Positions 9,886-18,565 of a stretch of DNA of 64,000 nucleotides are shown piece by piece. The position numbers and the translations under genes are program-made. This stretch comes from Desulfovibrio sp. Lineage in GTDB: Bacteria; Desulfobacterota; Desulfovibrionia; Desulfovibrionales; Desulfovibrionaceae. The DNA is taken from positions 124,001 to 188,000 of the forward strand of contig JACRDI010000026.1 of assembly GCA_016218665.1 (NCBI GenBank). Reading direction: 5' to 3'. The notes beneath the pieces were generated by a model, which searched no databases, was not told the DNA's origin, and was given only the letters and a program-made list of their open reading frames with translations. Every line of letters begins with the position of its first letter. The first letter of the stretch is position 1.

Positions 9886-11298
9886 ATGCCCAGGGCTGTG
9901 CTCATCGCCGGCACGCACAGCGGCTGCGGCAAGACTTCCCTCACCCTGGGCCTTTTGCGCGCCCTTGCGCGCCGGGGGCTGCGCGTGCAGCCCTTCAAGT
10001 CCGGGCCGGACTTCATCGACCCCGGCCTGCACCAGGCGGCCGCCGGAGCGCCCAGCCACAACCTGGACACCTGGATGCAGCCGCACGACGCCCTGCGGGG
10101 GCTTTTCGCCCGCCATGCGCGCCAGGCCGACGTGGTGCTCGTGGAGGGCGCCATGGGGCTCTTTGACGGGCGGAGCGGCACGGACGAGGAGGGCAGCGCC
10201 GCGCACCTGGCCAAGCTGCTGGGCCTGCCTGCGCTGCTGGTCGTCGACGCCCGCTCCCAGGCGCGCAGCGTGTCCGCCCTGGCCCTGGGCTTCTCGCGCT
10301 TCGACTCGGACCTGCGCCTGGCCGGCCTTGTGCTGAACCGCGTGGGCAGCGCCCGGCACGAGACCCTGCTGCGCGAGGCCCTGGCCCGCACGCCCGGCCT
10401 GCCGGTGCTCGGCTGCCTGGCGCGCGCGGAGGCCATCGGCCTGCCCTCGCGCCACCTGGGGCTGGTGACGGCGGAGGATATTGCGAACGGCATGGCGGGC
10501 GGCATGGCCGGGGACGCCTCCGGCCCGGAACGGACCCTCGACCGGATGCTGGACGCCCTGGCCGACTGGGTGGAGCAGGGCATGGACATTCCGGCCCTGC
10601 TGGACTCCCTGCCGGAGATCGATCTTTCGGGCTTTCCTGACGATGGGGCCGCCCTTGCCGCCGTGGCCGGGCCGCCCGTGCGCCTCGCCGTGGCGCGGGA
10701 CCGCGCCTTCTGCTTCTGCTACGCGGAGAACCTGCGCCTGCTGGAAGCGGCCGGGGCGGAGCTCGCCTTCTTCTCGCCCCTGGCGGACGCCGCCCTGCCT
10801 GAGGGCGCGCAGGGCCTGTACCTGCCCGGCGGCTATCCCGAGCTTGCGGCGCGCGAGCTGGCCGCCAACGCGCCCATGCGCGCGGCGGTCCTGGAGTTCT
10901 GCCGCTCCGGCCGGCCCGTGTGGGCCGAGTGCGGGGGCTACATGTACCTGCTGGAGGAACTGGCGGACGCGGACGGCGCGGCGCACCCCATGTGCGGGGC
11001 GCTTCCCGGCCGGGCCGTGCTGCGCGAAAAGCGCTCGGCCCTGGGCTACCGCCAGGCGCGCACCCTGGCGGACGGGCCGCTGGGGCCCGCGGGCACGCTG
11101 CTGCGCGGGCACGAGTTCCATTACTCGGAATATGACGGGGAATTGGCTTCGCCCGCCTACGCCCTCACCGCGTCCGACGGGACGCAGACCCTGGACGGGC
11201 AGGCGGCGGGCAACGTCGTTGGCGGCTGGTTCCACGCCCACCTGGCGTCCAACCCGCAGGCCGCGAAGGCGTTTGTGCAGGCCGCCCGGAACTTCTGA
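9886..11298 (+). CDS. cbiA: Cobyrinate a,c-diamide synthase
   Basis: Catalyses ATP- and glutamine-dependent amidation of the a and c side chains of cobyrinate (or hydrogenobyrinate) in cobalamin biosynthesis. The 470-residue length is normal for CbiA/CobB. The N-terminal half has a dethiobiotin-synthetase-like P-loop (GTHSGCGKT, residues 8-16) followed by FKSGPDFIDP. The C-terminal half is a class I glutamine amidotransferase with its nucleophile in AECGGYMYL (Cys about 349) and the terminal GWFHAHLASNP block holding the catalytic His. It is isolated from other cobalamin genes in this window. A cobalamin-independent paralogue role (for example in coenzyme F430 or sirohaem amidation) is less likely at this length. 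Confidence 0.92.
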   Translation: MPRAVLIAGTHSGCGKTSLTLGLLRALARRGLRVQPFKSGPDFIDPGLHQAAAGAPSHNLDTWMQPHDALRGLFARHARQADVVLVEGAMGLFDGRSGTDEEGSAAHLAKLLGLPALLVVDARSQARSVSALALGFSRFDSDLRLAGLVLNRVGSARHETLLREALARTPGLPVLGCLARAEAIGLPSRHLGLVTAEDIANGMAGGMAGDASGPERTLDRMLDALADWVEQGMDIPALLDSLPEIDLSGFPDDGAALAAVAGPPVRLAVARDRAFCFCYAENLRLLEAAGAELAFFSPLADAALPEGAQGLYLPGGYPELAARELAANAPMRAAVLEFCRSGRPVWAECGGYMYLLEELADADGAAHPMCGALPGRAVLREKRSALGYRQARTLADGPLGPAGTLLRGHEFHYSEYDGELASPAYALTASDGTQTLDGQAAGNVVGGWFHAHLASNPQAAKAFVQAARNF

Positions 11299-11313
11299 TG
11301 TGTTGCTGTCCGC

Positions 11314-11622
11314 CTAGCGCAGCGCTGAACGCTCTGCCAGCGGGGCGGCCTCCCTGGCCCGGCGTCCGTAGCGGATGCGCATCCTGAGCATGCCCCCCAC
11401 CAGCAGCAGGCTGACCGCGTTGGCGATGACCACCGCCGCCGCGCGGATGGCGATGCCGTAGACCAGCCACAGGCCCACGCCGATGGTCATGGCCCAGTAC
11501 ATGGCCAGGGAGATGTCCTCCACGGCCTTGGTGCGCCAGGTGCGCCACACCTGGGGCAGATAGGCGGCTGTGGTCAGCGTGCCCGCGGCCAGGCCGATGT
11601 ATTCCGTGACGGGGAGTTCCAT
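11314..11622 (-). CDS. SemiSWEET/PQ-loop family small membrane protein
   Basis: A 102-residue protein with three predicted transmembrane helices. The first carries the PQ-loop signature (AAYLPQVWRTWRTK), followed by VEDISLAMYW as in bacterial SemiSWEETs. These work as dimers that carry sugars or other small solutes across the inner membrane; the substrate here is unknown. The ATG at 11622 is preceded by AGGAG, and upstream in-frame starts lack similarity. It is divergent from the ABC transporter genes on the other side. Confidence 0.85.
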   Translation of the reverse strand: MELPVTEYIGLAAGTLTTAAYLPQVWRTWRTKAVEDISLAMYWAMTIGVGLWLVYGIAIRAAAVVIANAVSLLLVGGMLRMRIRYGRRAREAAPLAERSALR

Positions 11623-11906
11623 GTGCGCTCCTGGGGCTCCCGCGGGGGCATTGCGTCCCGGCGGGAAAGGGTGGCGCAGATGTACCCCATGCCGGGCCGG
11701 CGGGCAACCGCCGCGCGCCGCCGGGGCATTCCTCCGGGGCTCGCCGGGGCTCTTCGGGACTCCGATCCTTCCGGTGCCGCCAGCCGCGCCGGCTCCCCGT
11801 GCGGCGGGCAGGCGCAAAAGCCGTTGCCTTGCCCCCGTTCCTGGGGGTACACAGCCGGGGATGCGCCCCCGGAGCCTTCTCCGGGCGCGGCGCTTTGGAG
11901 GATGAC

Positions 11907-12785
11907 GTGAACACCCCGGCCATCGAGATTTCCGACCTCTGGTTCGCCTACTCCGGCGCGCGCGTGCTGGACCAGGTGAACCTGACCCTGCCCAGGGGCG
12001 ACTTCCTGGCCGTGCTGGGGCCCAACGGCGGCGGCAAGTCCACCCTGCTCAAGCTGCTGCTGGGGCTGGAGAAGCCCGGCGGCGGCTCCCTGCGCGTGCT
12101 GGGCCTGCCTGCGGGCCAGGCCGGGGGGCGCATGGGCTACCTGCCGCAGTTCACGCAGGTTTCGGCCAGCTTTCCCATAACCGTGCTGGGCGCGGTGCTG
12201 CTGGGCCTGGTGCGGCCCGGCCTGGACTGGTTCCGCGGCGCGGCCCGGCGCAAGGCCGAGCGCGAGGCCGCCATGCACGCCCTCTCCCGGGTGGGGCTCT
12301 CCGGCCACGCCCACCGCAGGCTGTCCGATCTCTCCGGCGGGCAGAAGCAGCGGGCCTTCATCGCCCGGGCCATCGTCTCCGGGCCGGAGCTGCTGCTCTT
12401 GGACGAGCCCACGGCCAGCGTGGACGGCCGCAGCCGCCAGGAGCTCATGGCCTTGCTCGCCGAGCTCAACCGCGACATGACCATCGTCATGGTCAGCCAC
12501 GACATGTCCACCGTGGACGGGTGCGTCAAATCCATCGCCTGCGTGAACAGGAGCCTGCACCACCATCTGGACTCGCGCCTGACCCCGGAGATCTTCGCCG
12601 AGGCCACGGGCGCGGACTTCCCGGGCGGCTGCCCGGTGGAGCTGCTGGCCCATGGCCGGGTGCCCCACCGCGTGGTGCTCGATCACGACAGCCCGGACTG
12701 CTGCGGCGGCCGCCACGCCCACGGGCCTTCGGACCCGGGCGGCGGCGGGAACGGAGCCGACGACAGAGGAGGGCGGTCGTCATGA
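11907..12785 (+). CDS. ABC transporter ATPase, zinc/manganese type
   Basis: The cytoplasmic ATPase of a metal-type (ZnuC/MntB family) ABC importer, about 292 residues. Walker A is GPNGGGKST, the signature is [15 protein letters not shown], Walker B is [12 protein letters not shown], and the switch is VSHD. The C-terminal tail beyond about residue 255 is unusual: it contains His/Cys-rich [10 protein letters not shown] and may bind metal. The GTG at 11907 (five bases after GGAGG) is preferred because the upstream frame is low-complexity. The stop overlaps the permease start by four bases. No metal-binding protein gene lies next to the pair, so the solute-binding subunit must be encoded elsewhere. 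Confidence 0.87.
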   Translation: MNTPAIEISDLWFAYSGARVLDQVNLTLPRGDFLAVLGPNGGGKSTLLKLLLGLEKPGGGSLRVLGLPAGQAGGRMGYLPQFTQVSASFPITVLGAVLLGLVRPGLDWFRGAARRKAEREAAMHALSRVGLSGHAHRRLSDLSGGQKQRAFIARAIVSGPELLLLDEPTASVDGRSRQELMALLAELNRDMTIVMVSHDMSTVDGCVKSIACVNRSLHHHLDSRLTPEIFAEATGADFPGGCPVELLAHGRVPHRVVLDHDSPDCCGGRHAHGPSDPGGGGNGADDRGGRSS

Positions 12786-13615
12786 TGGAGGCCCTTTCCT
12801 ACGACTTCTTCCGCAACGCCCTCATGGCCGGCCTGCTCGCCAGCGTCATCTGCGGGGTCATCGGCTCCCTGGTGGTGGTGAACCGCATCGTGTTTTTGGC
12901 GGGCGGCGTGGCCCACGCCTCTTACGGCGGGGTCGGCCTGGCTTTTTTCCTCGGCCTGCCGGTCTTGCCCGTCACGGCCGGGTTCTCCACGGCCGCGGCC
13001 CTGACCATGGCCTGGGTCACCCTCTCCGCCCGCGAGCGGGCCGACACGGTCATCGGCGTGCTGTGGGCCGCGGGCATGGCGCTCGGCATCATCCTGCTGG
13101 ACCTGACGCCGGGCTACAACTCCGACCTCATGAGCTATCTGTTCGGCAGCATCCTGGCCGTGCCCGACTCCGACCTCTGGCTCATGGTCTGGCTGTGCGC
13201 CGGGGTGCTGGCCCTGGTGGCGCTTTTCTCGCGGGGCTTGCTGGTCATGAGCTTCGACGTGGAGTTCGCGCGCTCGCGCGGGGTGCCGGTGCGCTTCCTG
13301 CACTTCCTGCTCATGGGCCTCACCGCCCTGTGCGTGGTCATGGTCATCCGCGTGGTGGGGCTGATTCTCGTCATGGCCCTTTTGACCATCCCGCCCTTCA
13401 TGGCCGAACGCCGGGCGCGCTCCCTGCCGGGCATGATGCTTCTGGCCGGGCTGTTCAGCGCGGTGTTCTGCGTGGCCGGGCTGTACCTGTCCTTCGCGCT
13501 GGACCTCACCTCCGGGGCCACCATCATCGCCGTGGCCTGCGTGGGCTTCGTGCTCTCTCTGGCCGTGCCCGTGCGCCGCGTTCCGGTCCAAGGGGCCGGG
13601 GAGGGCCCCGTGTGA
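12782..13615 (+). CDS. ABC-3 family metal permease (ZnuB-like)
   Basis: A 277-residue inner-membrane permease with about eight hydrophobic segments, forming the channel of the importer whose ATPase is encoded just upstream. Typical ABC-3 features are the N-terminal block FFRNALMAGLLASVICGVIG, AGGVAHASYGGVG, and VMALLTIPPFMAERRARS. Start and stop overlap both neighbours by four bases (ATGATGA-type upstream, GTGTGA downstream), which indicates one polycistronic unit with coupled translation. Substrate is zinc or manganese by family; sequence alone does not decide. Confidence 0.9.
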   Translation: MMEALSYDFFRNALMAGLLASVICGVIGSLVVVNRIVFLAGGVAHASYGGVGLAFFLGLPVLPVTAGFSTAAALTMAWVTLSARERADTVIGVLWAAGMALGIILLDLTPGYNSDLMSYLFGSILAVPDSDLWLMVWLCAGVLALVALFSRGLLVMSFDVEFARSRGVPVRFLHFLLMGLTALCVVMVIRVVGLILVMALLTIPPFMAERRARSLPGMMLLAGLFSAVFCVAGLYLSFALDLTSGATIIAVACVGFVLSLAVPVRRVPVQGAGEGPV

Positions 13616-14163
13616 GCGCAGGCACCAAGTCCCTCAGCGCCGCGGACATCGCCCGGCGCATCCAGCGCATGACGCTCCTGGTGCGCGGCGAGGCCAACTC
13701 CCTCATGCACCTGCGGCCCGCGTCCGGCCAGGGCCTGAAGCCCCAGCCGGGCAAGCGGTCCGGCACGGGCGCCGCCTCCGGGGGGCGGCGGCCTTCGCCC
13801 TACACGGGCAAGGATTACGGGTCGCCGCAGCCTGATCCGCGTGTGGGCCTTCAACAGGAATCTCATGCGGCGGGAGCGCATCCGGAATTCGGCGCGCAGG
13901 GCGGCGGCTGGTGGGTGCTGGCCCAGGGTCGCGCCCTTGATCCCGACGACTTCGAGGCCCGCGAGGCCGCGCGCGACGAGCTGCTGGAGGCCGTGCGTCT
14001 GGCCGGGGTTCTCGTGCCGGAGAACATCTGGGTGTGGGACGAGACCTGCCGCGCCCAACTGGTGCTGGCCACCCTGCCCACAGAGGAGCGGGCCCGGCGC
14101 GTGGCCGAGCGCCTGCGCCAGAAGGGCCTGGACGTGGCCGTGCGGCCCGAGATGCCCGCCTAG
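13612..14163 (+). CDS. Hypothetical protein translationally coupled to the metal transporter
   Basis: A 183-residue soluble protein of unknown function. Its GTG start (13612) overlaps the permease stop, with GGGGAGGG upstream, so it belongs to the same operon. Residues about 20-90 are flexible and rich in Gly, Pro and Arg. The C-terminal 80 residues (DPDDFEAREAARDELLEAVR, then LPTEERARRVAERLRQKG) look like a compact alpha/beta domain. No Cys/His metal motif is present. I do not recognise the family; its context suggests a link to metal uptake or homeostasis but does not prove it. An alternative start is ATG 13669. Confidence 0.65.
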   Translation: MSAGTKSLSAADIARRIQRMTLLVRGEANSLMHLRPASGQGLKPQPGKRSGTGAASGGRRPSPYTGKDYGSPQPDPRVGLQQESHAAGAHPEFGAQGGGWWVLAQGRALDPDDFEAREAARDELLEAVRLAGVLVPENIWVWDETCRAQLVLATLPTEERARRVAERLRQKGLDVAVRPEMPA

Positions 14164-14209
14164 AGCTCCGCGGCAATCCTTCAGGAATCAGCGCGAGAAC
14201 GGGACGCAA

Positions 14210-14749
14210 TCAGCGCGAGAACGCGCCGGGGCGGCCGCCGGAGAGGGCCAGCAGGTCCGCCGGGGCCAGTTCCAGGGTGCGGTCGGGCCTGCCCGAGCCG
14301 CAGTACAGCGTGGGCGCGATGCCGAGCGCGTCCTCGTCGATGAGGAGCAGGGCCCCAAGGCCCAGGGCCGGGTGGCCGTGCAGGGGCGAGACCCCGCCCG
14401 GCTCCACGCCCACGCGCTCCAGCACCTCGGCGGGGGAAAGGGCGGCCAGGTCGCGCCGGTTCACCCCGCACAGGCCCGCCAGCTTCGCGTAATCCACCCG
14501 CCGCGTGCCGCGCAGGGCGGCCAACACCAGCGTTTTTCCGCTGGGGGCCCGCCGGACGAAGGCGATGGTCTTGACGATGCGCGCCACATCGAAGGCCAGG
14601 TTCTCCCTGGCCTCGCCCATGGTGCGCGTGGGCGCGTGCTCGTGCACGATGAGGGGCCGACCAGGGAATTGGATGCCGGACTGGGGCAGCGGCAGGCCCC
14701 CGGCGCGGATGAGCTCAAGCAGGGCGTCCGGTCCGGGGCGGGCGGACAT
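14210..14749 (-). CDS. YbaK/EbsC family aminoacyl-tRNA deacylase
   Basis: A 179-residue protein of the YbaK/ProX editing family, which hydrolyses mischarged tRNA such as Cys-tRNA(Pro) or Ala-tRNA(Pro). The conserved core is visible: IVKTIAFV with the catalytic-type lysine, then KTLVLAALRGTRRVDYAKLA, and the glycine-rich GGVSPLHGHP loop. The ATG at 14749 begins the domain; the much longer upstream frame on this strand overlaps the methyltransferase gene and is an artefact. It is the last gene of a leftward maf-methyltransferase-ybaK unit, six bases after the methyltransferase stop. Confidence 0.85.
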   Translation of the reverse strand: MSARPGPDALLELIRAGGLPLPQSGIQFPGRPLIVHEHAPTRTMGEARENLAFDVARIVKTIAFVRRAPSGKTLVLAALRGTRRVDYAKLAGLCGVNRRDLAALSPAEVLERVGVEPGGVSPLHGHPALGLGALLLIDEDALGIAPTLYCGSGRPDRTLELAPADLLALSGGRPGAFSR

Positions 14750-14754
14750 GGGGC

Positions 14755-15468
14755 CTAGACCGCCCGGGCGGCCAGGAAGAACAGCGGGTATTCGCGCGGC
14801 AGTCCGGCCCCGTCGGGTTTGCGCAGCATGTGGAAGGGCAGCAGGCGCTGCACGGCGTAGCCCATGTCCTGGCAGGCCCGGCGCAGCTCCTCGGGGTCGA
14901 AGCCGTTGTGGCAGGCGCCGTCGCCGCCGTCCTTTGTGCCGTCCTTTGTGTCGTCCTCCGTGTCGCCCTCCGCGCCGGCCTTCATGTCGGCCCTCATGTC
15001 GGCGTGAAAGCTGCCGTCCTCGGGCAGCAGGTCGCCCAGCAGCAGCAGCCCGCCGGGGCGGAGCAGTCCGCGCAGGGTGCGCAGGGCGCCGTGGGCGTCC
15101 TCCACATGGTGCAAGGCCATGAGGGACACCGCCAGATCCACCGATTCCGCATGCAGGGGCAGGGTGTCCAGGCGTCCCTCGTGCACCACGGCCTCGGGCA
15201 GGTGCAGCTCGGCCAGTTTGCCGCGCAGGATGTTCAGCATGGCCGGGGAGGAATCCACGAACACCGGCCGCAGGGCGTGCTCCAGCGCCAGGCGCAGGCC
15301 CAGGGTGCCGGTGCCGCAGCCGAAGTCCAGCAGGGTGCGCCCCGCCAGGGAGCCGTCGAAGTGCGCCAGCGCGGCCAGCGCGACCTGGGCGTGGAAGTCC
15401 TGGCCCATGGCGGCGCGCGCCGGGTGCTTGTCCCATTCTGCCGCCTTGGCGGCGAAGGCGTCGGTCAT
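14755..15468 (-). CDS. Class I SAM-dependent methyltransferase
   Basis: A 237-residue methyltransferase with a classic Rossmann SAM-binding fold: motif I is LLDFGCGTGTLG (residues about 46-57), motif II is around PVFVDSSP, and motif post-I/IV is LAVSLMALHHV, followed by LRPGGLLLLGD. This places it near the Methyltransf_11/UbiE group; the acceptor is unknown. Between the catalytic core and the C-terminal cap lies a roughly 28-residue charged insertion encoded by six 12-base tandem repeats (see the repeat entry). The start ATG overlaps the stop of the maf gene by four bases, so the two are translationally coupled. Confidence 0.87.
   Translation of the reverse strand: MTDAFAAKAAEWDKHPARAAMGQDFHAQVALAALAHFDGSLAGRTLLDFGCGTGTLGLRLALEHALRPVFVDSSPAMLNILRGKLAELHLPEAVVHEGRLDTLPLHAESVDLAVSLMALHHVEDAHGALRTLRGLLRPGGLLLLGDLLPEDGSFHADMRADMKAGAEGDTEDDTKDGTKDGGDGACHNGFDPEELRRACQDMGYAVQRLLPFHMLRKPDGAGLPREYPLFFLAARAV
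14929..15000 (-). repeat. Six 12-base tandem repeats inside the methyltransferase gene
   Basis: Six consecutive degenerate 12-base units (for example GTCCTTTGTGCC and GTCCTTTGTGTC on the plus strand) encode a run of Asp/Lys/Thr/Gly/Met tetrads such as DMRA, DTED and DTKD in the leftward protein. The unit length is a multiple of three, so copy-number change would keep the frame. Confidence 0.8.
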
Positions 15469-16139
15469 GGCTTGCTCCTCTCCGGGGCGGTGGGGCGCAC
15501 GGCAACAACGCCGTGCTCCAGCAGGGCCGCCGCGCATTCCGTCACCGGCAGGCCCACCACGTTGGTGTACGAGCCCTCCACCCGCTCCACCAGAAAGGCC
15601 CCCAGGCCCTGGATGGCGTAGGCCCCGGCCTTGTCGGCCGGCTCGCCGGTGGCGATGTAGGCGGCCAGTTCCTCGCGCGTGCTGGCGCGCATGAACACCC
15701 GCGTGCTCACGGCGAAGCACAGGGGCTCCGGCCTGCCGGGCAGGGCCAGGCAGCAGCCGGTGATGACCAGGTGCTCGCGGCCGGAGAGCCGCCCGAGCAT
15801 GTCCAGGGCGTCGTCCTCGTCCGTGGGCTTGCCCAGCACCGCCGCGTCCTGGCCGGGCTCGCCGGGCAGCACCACGATGGTGTCCGCGCCGAGGACGGTG
15901 GCCTCCGGGTACAGGGCGGCCACGTCCATGGTCTTCTGGCGGGCCATGCGCCGGGCGTAGGCCTCGGGCTGCTCGCCGGGGTGCGGCGGCGGCTCCGGGG
16001 CGTTGCTGGGGCAGACCTCGAACTCAAGGCCCAGGGAGCCCAGCAGCTCGCGCCGGCGGGGCGAGCTGGAGCCGAGCACCAGGGCGGAAAGGGTGCGGTA
16101 GGCGCCGGGTCCGGCGGGAGGGGTGCATGCGTTGGTCAT
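15465..16139 (-). CDS. maf: Maf-family nucleoside triphosphate pyrophosphatase
   Basis: A house-cleaning pyrophosphatase that hydrolyses dTTP/UTP or modified nucleotides to the monophosphates; older annotation calls the family a septum-formation inhibitor. The 224-residue protein shows LVLGSSSPRRRELL at the N-terminus, ATVLGADTIVVL with the conserved Asp, and DKAGAYAIQG. The extension of about 17 residues before LVLGSS is longer than usual, so an internal start cannot be excluded. It is the first gene of the leftward unit with the methyltransferase and YbaK, joined to the former by an ATGA overlap. Confidence 0.9.
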   Translation of the reverse strand: MTNACTPPAGPGAYRTLSALVLGSSSPRRRELLGSLGLEFEVCPSNAPEPPPHPGEQPEAYARRMARQKTMDVAALYPEATVLGADTIVVLPGEPGQDAAVLGKPTDEDDALDMLGRLSGREHLVITGCCLALPGRPEPLCFAVSTRVFMRASTREELAAYIATGEPADKAGAYAIQGLGAFLVERVEGSYTNVVGLPVTECAAALLEHGVVAVRPTAPERSKP

Positions 16140-16419
16140 GGGCGGCTTGTGACGCTATTTCGGCGTGGAGTCAATGCGTGTCCGCGCGCGCAATGGGTGA
16201 ACTATATTCCGTGATTAGCCCTGGCGGACGGCGGTGATTCGCCCTGTGTGCTTAAGGGAAGAAGCTGCCGGTTCCTTGACGCGCGCAGGCCCGTTCGCGG
16301 CCAGTGTTTGGTAAATTCCGTGTAATGGCAAAGTTTGCATGCGTTGGCAGGCAATTTGCTTCCCACATGGCGAGCGGCTCCGGGACTCCCCCCTGGGCGG
16401 CAGACAAAGGACGTTCGGC

Positions 16420-17145
16420 ATGGGCGCACGAGACAGATACGGACTCCCCCGAGCGGGCGGAATGCACGACGATGGAGCCCGCGCGGCCGCGGCCGGGGGC
16501 AACTTCGCCGAGTGGTCGGTGCCCTGGTCGGACCTGATGATGATCATGTTCATGGTCTTCGCGGTGCTGTTCATCTACTCCGGCGCGAAGGAACGCCTGA
16601 CCCGCGAACCGCAGGCCAGCCCGGCGGAGACCAAGGCCCCGACGGACCCCATGAAGGCCTTTCTGGGCGAGCTGGACGCACCGGTGAAGGACGGCAAAGC
16701 CTTCCTGGACGCCGCCGGCCAGCCCGTGAACGAAACCTACTACCAGTCCGACAACCTGGGCATCTCCGTGGTGCGGGAAACGGACCGGCAGGTGCGCGTG
16801 TTCATGCGCGGGGATCTCTTTTTCAGCTCCGGGGGCGACGCCCTTTCCGGCAACAGCGGGCAGTACCTGGCGCGCATCGCCGAGTTGCTGCGCGTGAGCA
16901 CCGGCGCGGTGCTGGTGGTGGGGCACACCGCCGATGGCGAAACCGCGACGCCCGAGGAGAGCCTGGCCCTTTCGGCCAAGCGCGCCTCCAGCGTGGCCCA
17001 GTATTTCATCCGTACCGCCAACCTGGATCCCAAGCGGTTCCTGGTCACCGGGCGGGGCAGCTTCCAGCCGGAGGTTCCGGCCACGGCGGAGGACGCCGAA
17101 AAGCGTAACCGGCGGGTCGAAGTGCTCGTCTTGACAGATATTTAG
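16420..17145 (+). CDS. MotB-like OmpA-domain protein
   Basis: A 241-residue stator-type protein: a short cytoplasmic N-terminus, a single membrane helix about 40-58 and a periplasmic OmpA/MotB peptidoglycan-binding domain from about 110 to the end (VGHTADGE, then LSAKRASSVAQYF, and RNRRVEVLV). The proton-pathway aspartate sits at VPWSD (Asp38), as in MotB. The start at 16420 is preceded by AAAGGA; the longer upstream ORF has no such signal. The motA-like gene follows 12 bases later, so the order is motB then motA, the reverse of the commonest arrangement. It could power a flagellar motor or a related TolR/ExbD-like machine. Confidence 0.85.
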   Translation: MGARDRYGLPRAGGMHDDGARAAAAGGNFAEWSVPWSDLMMIMFMVFAVLFIYSGAKERLTREPQASPAETKAPTDPMKAFLGELDAPVKDGKAFLDAAGQPVNETYYQSDNLGISVVRETDRQVRVFMRGDLFFSSGGDALSGNSGQYLARIAELLRVSTGAVLVVGHTADGETATPEESLALSAKRASSVAQYFIRTANLDPKRFLVTGRGSFQPEVPATAEDAEKRNRRVEVLVLTDI

Positions 17146-17157
17146 GGAGATGCGGCA

Positions 17158-18105
17158 ATGAACAAGAAAAACATGCTTGGCGTGGTCCTCTGCGGGGCCA
17201 TCTTCGTGGGCGGCTTCTGGATGAGCGGCGGCCTGGCCGTGTACTGGAACCTGGCGGCCTTCGTCATCGTGGTGGCCGGGCTCTTCGCGGCCCTGTTCAT
17301 GAGCTATCCGTACGCGCGCATCCGCACGGCGTTTCTGGTGGCGCGCAGCGTGTACACCGAGCGCCAGCCCACGCCCGACGACATCGTGCGCATCCTGCTG
17401 GAACTCTCGGTGAAGTCCCGCGTGGAGGGCGTGCTGTCCCTTGAGGCCGTGCGCCAGAAGATCGGCGACACCTTCCTCAAGAACGCCGTCACCTTCCTGG
17501 TGGACAACTACAAGGAGCGCGACATCCGTGAGTTCCTGAACACAGAGATGGCCTTTTTCCGCGAGCGCAGACAGCAGAGCGAGCGCGTGTTCCAGACGCT
17601 CGCCAAGGCCGCCCCGGCATTCGGCGTGGCCGGCAGCGTCATCGGCCTCATCGGCATGCTCTCCGGCATCCACGACACCCAGGCCCTGGTGGCCAGCATC
17701 CCGGTGGCCTTCGTGTCCACCCTGTACGGCGTGGTGCTGTCGAACATGTTCCTGGCGCCCATCGCCGAGAGCATCAACTTCCACACCGGGGCCGAGATGC
17801 TGAACCAGAAGCTCGTCATGGAGGGCATCATCGCCATCGCCAAGGAGCAGAACTCCCACCGCCTGGAGAAGAAGCTCACCAGCTTCCTTTCCCCGGCGGA
17901 GCGCGAGGGCAAGGCCGAACTGCTGAAGAGCATCACCAAGAAGTACATCACCCGCCAGCGCAAGGCCGCCGCCGCCCAGGCCGAGGCCGCAGAGCAGGCC
18001 GCCGGCGTGGAGAGGCCCTTCAACGACGCCGTGCCCATGCCCCAGCCCAGGGAGATGCCCTCCGAACGGGCCCTGCGCCTGGCCCCCATCGGCCGGGCCG
18101 TGTAG
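17158..18105 (+). CDS. MotA-like proton channel protein
   Basis: A 315-residue inner-membrane protein with four predicted helices: two close to the N-terminus (about 6-24 and 30-50) and two after the cytoplasmic loop (about 155-175 and 183-203). The channel block KAAPAFGVAGSVIGLIGMLS, with the conserved Pro, is characteristic of MotA/TolQ/ExbB proteins. The C-terminal 60 residues are Ala/Lys/Arg-rich and probably flexible. It forms a unit with the upstream MotB-like gene and ends at a strong terminator. A good ribosome-binding site (GGGAGA) precedes ATG 17158. Confidence 0.87.
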   Translation: MNKKNMLGVVLCGAIFVGGFWMSGGLAVYWNLAAFVIVVAGLFAALFMSYPYARIRTAFLVARSVYTERQPTPDDIVRILLELSVKSRVEGVLSLEAVRQKIGDTFLKNAVTFLVDNYKERDIREFLNTEMAFFRERRQQSERVFQTLAKAAPAFGVAGSVIGLIGMLSGIHDTQALVASIPVAFVSTLYGVVLSNMFLAPIAESINFHTGAEMLNQKLVMEGIIAIAKEQNSHRLEKKLTSFLSPAEREGKAELLKSITKKYITRQRKAAAAQAEAAEQAAGVERPFNDAVPMPQPREMPSERALRLAPIGRAV

Positions 18106-18128
18106 GCCGTCCCAGTTCCCGGATTCTC

Positions 18129-18156
18129 AAGGCCCCTGCGCGAGCGGGGGCCTTTT
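18129..18156 (+). terminator. Rho-independent terminator of the motB-motA unit
   Basis: AAGGCCCC pairs with GGGGCCTT around a roughly 10-base loop and runs into TTTTT, 24 bases after the motA-like stop. Confidence 0.85.
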
Positions 18157-18565
18157 TGTCGCAGATCGCGAGGAGGCCCTCCGCCTGTGCCCTCCGGCTG
18201 TGCTCTCGTCTGGCCTTGCCGCTTGGCGCGCCCTTGCGCTCGCGCCTGCTGACGGAAGAGCTTCTGGACACTGGCCCCGGCGCACCGCTTCACTCCAAGG
18301 CCCATGGGGAGCGGGGCGCTTGCGCTCCAGCAGGCTGAGCAGCCGACAGAGCCCCAGCGCGAGCCGGGGCCTCCGGGTTCGCCCGCGGCGCCGCCTTCCC
18401 AGCTCCATTGTCCGCCGTCCTGACTGCGGCATCCGGCTTTCAGCGGCTCCGGGCGTCCGGCGTCTCCGTTCGGCGGCGGCTCTCCGCTGGCGCTCCCCGC
18501 GCGGCCTTTGATTTCCCGCCGGAATGCTGTAGTGACTGTGGCAGCGGCGGACCAAGGAGCGTGGA
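18157..18565 (+). other. 409-base region without a supported gene
   Basis: Between the motA terminator and glucokinase only short frames without ribosome-binding sites or family features occur. The sequence is somewhat less regular in third-position GC than the genes around it. The segment 18408-18540 is richer in CGGC/CGTC runs. AAGGAG at 18554-18559 belongs to glucokinase. No promoter, RNA gene or repeat was convincingly seen. Confidence 0.5.

Noticed and set aside
18157-18565. Several 60-100 codon frames in the gap before glucokinase
   Set aside because: No ribosome-binding sites and no recognisable protein pattern; left as a gene-free stretch.
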